Assembly: GCA_018697195.1 (NCBI GenBank)
Contig: JAGMWU010000028.1
Location: forward strand, 3,243,611-3,307,610
Reading direction: 5' to 3'
Length of the DNA stretch: 64,000 nt
DNA from: Certhia americana
Lineage: Eukaryota; Chordata; Aves; Passeriformes; Certhiidae
A program made the position numbers and the translations under genes. The notes beneath the pieces were generated by a model. It saw only the letters and a program-made list of their open reading frames with translations, was not told the DNA's origin and did not search any database. Shown here one piece after another: positions 61,901 to 64,000 of this stretch (the first letter of the stretch is position 1; every line of letters begins with the position of its first letter).

Positions 61901-62404
61901 CACCTTAGGGCTAAAATAAATTCTTGCCTTTCCAGGTTGCTTTCCTTAAATTATTTTCCAGATTATCGCTTGTTCCTTTTGTCAAAAATTAAGGTCAGAA
62001 AAAGCTCTCTCCGAGATATAAGCTACACTTTTAAGAGCTCATTTAGTAACTGCTAAGGGTGGTGTTCTGTTTGGTTTGAAAAAAAACAATGGCTTTGGTT
62101 CATTAGTTTAAACAAATCAATTAAAAAGGAAACCAATAAAAAAAACAACCCTACAATGTCTACCAGCAAATCATTTCACTTTTCTCTGAGTTTTTTAAAC
62201 AAGTAAGAGGGATAAAGACCATAAAAATCCATACACAGTCCCAGAGAGAACAGAAGAGTCACCTGCAGAGGAGCACAAGGCACACAGGCAAGTGCACAGG
62301 TAGAACAGCTGCAGAATTCCCAACTCCCTCGCAGCTTTTCCCAGGCAGTACCATGACAGGAACCAGGCGCTGATGCTGGGCTTGGCTACCAACCTCTTCT
62401 CCAT
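35376..62404 (-). CDS. KIAA0319L: KIAA0319L (AAVR), MANSC and PKD-domain type I membrane protein
   Basis: Twenty coding exons on the minus strand: 62404-62263, 58462-57810, 52846-52564, 50540-50439, 49576-49479, 48378-48291, 47282-47190, 46630-46498, 45639-45411, 44675-44552, 44018-43886, 43027-42879, 42596-42445, 42269-42131, 41804-41645, 39732-39590, 38625-38503, 37998-37908, 37554-37463, 35563-35376. They sum to 3315 nt, an exact frame of 1104 residues. Order: N-terminal hydrophobic signal, MANSC (about 52-130), basic and Ser/Thr/Pro linkers, five PKD domains (about 360-840), Cys-rich EGF-like module (about 941-975), transmembrane helix (about 983-1007) and basic tail. Its mammalian orthologue cycles between the cell surface and the trans-Golgi and is the receptor that most adeno-associated viruses use, through PKD1 and PKD2. 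Human is about 1049 residues, so this copy is some 55 longer, mainly in the linker. The donor at 43885 is read as ACACA|gtgtgt because that restores the frame. Confidence 0.96.
38503..39732 (-). other. KIAA0319L: KIAA0319L membrane-proximal and EGF-like exons
   Basis: The exon at 39732-39590 encodes TKMVFFVQNQPPHQIFKGRE and ends FRALEINTV. The exon at 38625-38503 begins at Cys and gives CQLNCSEHGRCDSFTKRCVC then DPFWMENFLRVQ, with an EGF-like six-Cys pattern. Both junction phases close. Confidence 0.9.
41181..41241 (+). repeat. CR1 LINE extreme 3' end in a KIAA0319L intron
   Basis: TGGTTGGAACTGGGTGATCC and TTGAGGTCCCTTCC followed by CCAAATCAGTCTGTGATTGT match the sense 3' end of avian CR1, including a decayed terminal ATTCTATGATTCT microsatellite. 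It lies antisense to the gene. Confidence 0.75.
43363..43398. repeat. (AAAC)n simple repeat
   Basis: Seven or so AAAC units in a KIAA0319L intron. Confidence 0.9.
48139..48168. repeat. (TA)n(CA)n simple repeat
   Basis: ATATATATATATACACACAC in the intron downstream of the exon ending at 48291. A typical polymorphic dinucleotide tract. Confidence 0.9.
52564..52846 (-). other. KIAA0319L: KIAA0319L exon 4: Ser/Thr/Pro/Ala-rich stalk
   Basis: Ninety-four codons of mucin-like composition (TSSPEPSVLTTFSSPVALDL, VPTAQSSTAAAPSTAATTPG) between the MANSC linker and PKD1. Many Ser and Thr next to Pro suggest O-glycosylation. The exon is phase 0 at its 5' end and leaves one base for the PKD1 exon. Confidence 0.88.
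52847..57809 (-). other. KIAA0319L intron 3, no feature recognised
   Basis: About 5 kb of moderately AT-rich intron between the MANSC exon and the stalk exon. No extra exon with matching phase, RNA gene or clear transposon was recognised. Confidence 0.6.
57810..58462 (-). other. KIAA0319L: KIAA0319L exon 3: MANSC domain and basic linker
   Basis: One 653-nt exon encodes 217 residues. The first 90 form the MANSC domain, with Cys at the expected places: SSCQTTCCQRPTCDAFWFLE, MCIQVNCTVPGMCQ, then VLVFLKK. The rest is rich in Lys, Arg, Gln and Asn (IPVQRKKRLRRSFQKWR, QNPRSPLPPKSNNVNRSQ), looks disordered, and accounts for the extra length against human. Confidence 0.88.
58463..62262 (-). other. 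KIAA0319L intron 2, no feature recognised
   Basis: About 3.8 kb between the start exon and the MANSC exon. Only short low-complexity tracts were noticed. Confidence 0.6.
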
Positions 62405-62429
62405 GGCCTTTGTGGGCAGCAGCGGGGTT
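62263..62429 (-). other. KIAA0319L: KIAA0319L exon 2: start codon and signal region
   Basis: The acceptor TTTCTAG precedes 62429, and the ATG at 62404 lies in GGCCATGG, a strong Kozak context. The frame reads MEKRLVAKPSISAWFLSWYC and later LGILQLFYLCTCLCALCSSA, a hydrophobic run that serves as signal peptide or signal anchor. The start agrees with the human MEKRL start. Confidence 0.9.
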
Positions 62430-63329
62430 CTAGAAACACAGAGGGTGTAAAACACAAAACATCCTATGGCAATTAAAGTGTTCCTGCACAGATGCAGTGA
62501 GAGTGCAGAGCAAACAGAACATTTGTGGAGAAAAAGGAATGTCTTATCAGCTGCGATTAGTCCAGCTGTTGCTAAGGAACTATCAATGACTGATACCCAA
62601 ATAAAATCTGTAGTGGCACAGCTCCCAGTGCTGAGGGCAGAGAGCCTCTCTTGTGGTTTTCTCCTCCAGACCCCATTTCTCATCTGCTATCACAGATGAA
62701 CAGCTATCCACTGGATTCCAAACAGGCATTTGGGAAATTTCAGTTTCAAGTACGGCTGAGGACTGGACAGCCATGCAGCAGCACGGGGACAACTCAGGCA
62801 CTGATAACCCCTGCACATCTGCCCGGCGATATCATCACAAACACGTCTGTGCTGGCTGGTGCCAACCAGAAACAGGGAAACGAGAGCACAGTAACTGGGA
62901 AACTGGGAGTTAACGCCCTGGTTTGCTTCTTGTTTTACTCCACAGGGCAGGGATCACCGAACTTCTCTGCCTTTCTAATGCCAAAGACCATTTAATAGCC
63001 TCATATACTAATTGAATGTAAATTATCTCTAGGTGATACGGAAGGAGAACATTAATTATTTCACAGGTATCGAGCGAAATCACTTAAAATAGTATCTATT
63101 TTAGGGGAGCAATGAAAGCATCATTAGGCGCTGAACGGCATTAAACCTGCCCCTTCTGCAGAATCCAAAGGGAATGCTGTGACAAGGAATGCTGTCACAG
63201 CCAGATCCACCAGCGCTCCTCAAGCACTCAGAGCTTGTTACACCTCGAGGAACTGCACTCAACCGTCCGCAGCAGAGCAGGAAAAACTTCACGGGGAAAG
63301 ATGTAAACCCGCGCACACTTAGCCAACAG

Positions 63330-63903
63330 GTCCTTGAGGAAACTTTCCGCCGTCTCCGATCCCCCGGTCCCCGCAGCTGCCCGGCCGAAGCCCCCGGGGC
63401 CGGACTCGGGCCCCGCGGGAGGCGGCAGCGCCCCGTACCGCCGGCGGGTACGTACCAAGGGCGCATGGCGAGGCTCGGCGGCTCCTCAGCGATTCTGTGG
63501 CCAGCTCAGGCGGGCCCCGGGCGCCGAGCACGGCCGGGGCTCCAGCGCGGCGGGCCCGGGGGCACCGCGGCCTCCTGCCCCGCGGCCATGGCGGCGCCCG
63601 CCCACGCTCACCCGGAAGCTGAACCGCCGCCTCCCGGCACCACAGCTAGGTCCGGCCGTGCGGGCAGGGCCAGGGCTGCGGAGATACGGCTCCCCGCCGC
63701 TCGCTCCCCCGCCGGTCCCGGTCGCACCGGGCGGGGCGGGCGCGGAGGCCGCGCAGCCACAGGTGATTTGCCCACAGTTCCGCGCGGAGGCGGTGGCTTC
63801 GGGCACCACCCAACAAGGCGGCACGCGGTTGGTCAGCGGAGCGGAGGCGGTGCGCGGATTGGTTGGAGGGGCAGGAGGAGCGCGTCTGTAGGCGGGGCAC
63901 CGA
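63330..63903 (-). promoter_or_regulatory. KIAA0319L: CpG-island promoter and non-coding exon 1 of KIAA0319L
   Basis: Dense CpG across 63330-63903 contrasts with the AT-rich intron beside it. On the minus strand an exon ends CGCCCTTG at 63456 before gtacgt and joins the acceptor at 62429. A CCAAT box (minus strand, 63863-63859) lies upstream. No TATA box is seen, as usual for a housekeeping promoter. In mammals NCDN starts divergently close to this promoter, but none of its coding sequence is visible before the window ends. Confidence 0.75.
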
Positions 63904-64000
63904 GAGGGAAGGGGCTGGAGCCGTGAGGGAAGGGGCTGGAGCGGCGAGGGAAAGGGCTGGAGCGGCGAGGGAAGGGGCTGGAGCGGCGAGGGAAGGGGCT
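63904..64000. repeat. 21-bp minisatellite at window end
   Basis: At least four and a half copies of GAGGGAAGGGGCTGGAGCGG plus C, nearly identical, running off the end of the window just upstream of the KIAA0319L promoter. Confidence 0.92.

Overview
The window is vertebrate nuclear DNA, almost certainly from a bird and probably a songbird. It holds the 3' half of ZMYM4 and all of KIAA0319L, which are neighbours on human 1p34. The introns are short for vertebrates and carry only sparse CR1 retrotransposon tails plus one LTR-like repeat, as expected for an avian microchromosome. All gene calls come from reading splice sites, reading phase and protein similarity by eye; no search was run.

Layout. 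(1) 1-14.5 kb, + strand: the last sixteen exons of ZMYM4 (final MYM zinc finger, Pro/Val-rich linker, basic nuclear-localisation stretch, Crypton-derived DUF3504 domain), then a roughly 1.5 kb 3' UTR. (2) 14.5-18.6 kb: gene-free. (3) 18.6-25.7 kb, - strand: a tandem cluster of three units of the interferon-induced ISG12 family (IFI6/IFI27, 6-16 family). Unit A is intact and encodes 114 aa. Unit B has lost its core exon and ends inside a CR1 insertion. Unit C is a four-exon gene for a 53-residue protein with a 28-codon internal deletion and an ISRE upstream. (4) 26.07-26.30 kb, - strand: two microRNA hairpins about 70 bp apart, recognisable as miR-1 (the bird miR-1b type) and miR-133 (miR-133c-like). 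This is the muscle miR-1/133 pair, lying directly upstream of ISG12 unit C on the same strand. (5) 26.3-33.9 kb: GC-rich and without a convincing protein gene, but with two clusters of muscle-type sites (TATA/CArG at 28.67 kb; CArG, MEF2 and TATA/CArG at 30.42-30.50 kb) that could drive the primary microRNA transcript. (6) 33.9-63.6 kb, - strand: KIAA0319L (AAVR), twenty coding exons adding up to an in-frame 1104-residue protein: signal region, MANSC, Ser/Thr/Pro linker, five PKD domains, Cys-rich EGF-like module, one transmembrane helix and a basic tail. (7) 63.3-64.0 kb: CpG-rich promoter and a 21-bp minisatellite.

The locus therefore places an interferon-inducible tandem family and a muscle microRNA pair between a nuclear zinc-finger gene and the gene whose mammalian orthologue is the adeno-associated virus receptor. 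The most rewarding points are the tight miR-1b/133c pair abutting an interferon-responsive promoter, and the uneven decay of the ISG12 copies, whose introns are better conserved than their exons.
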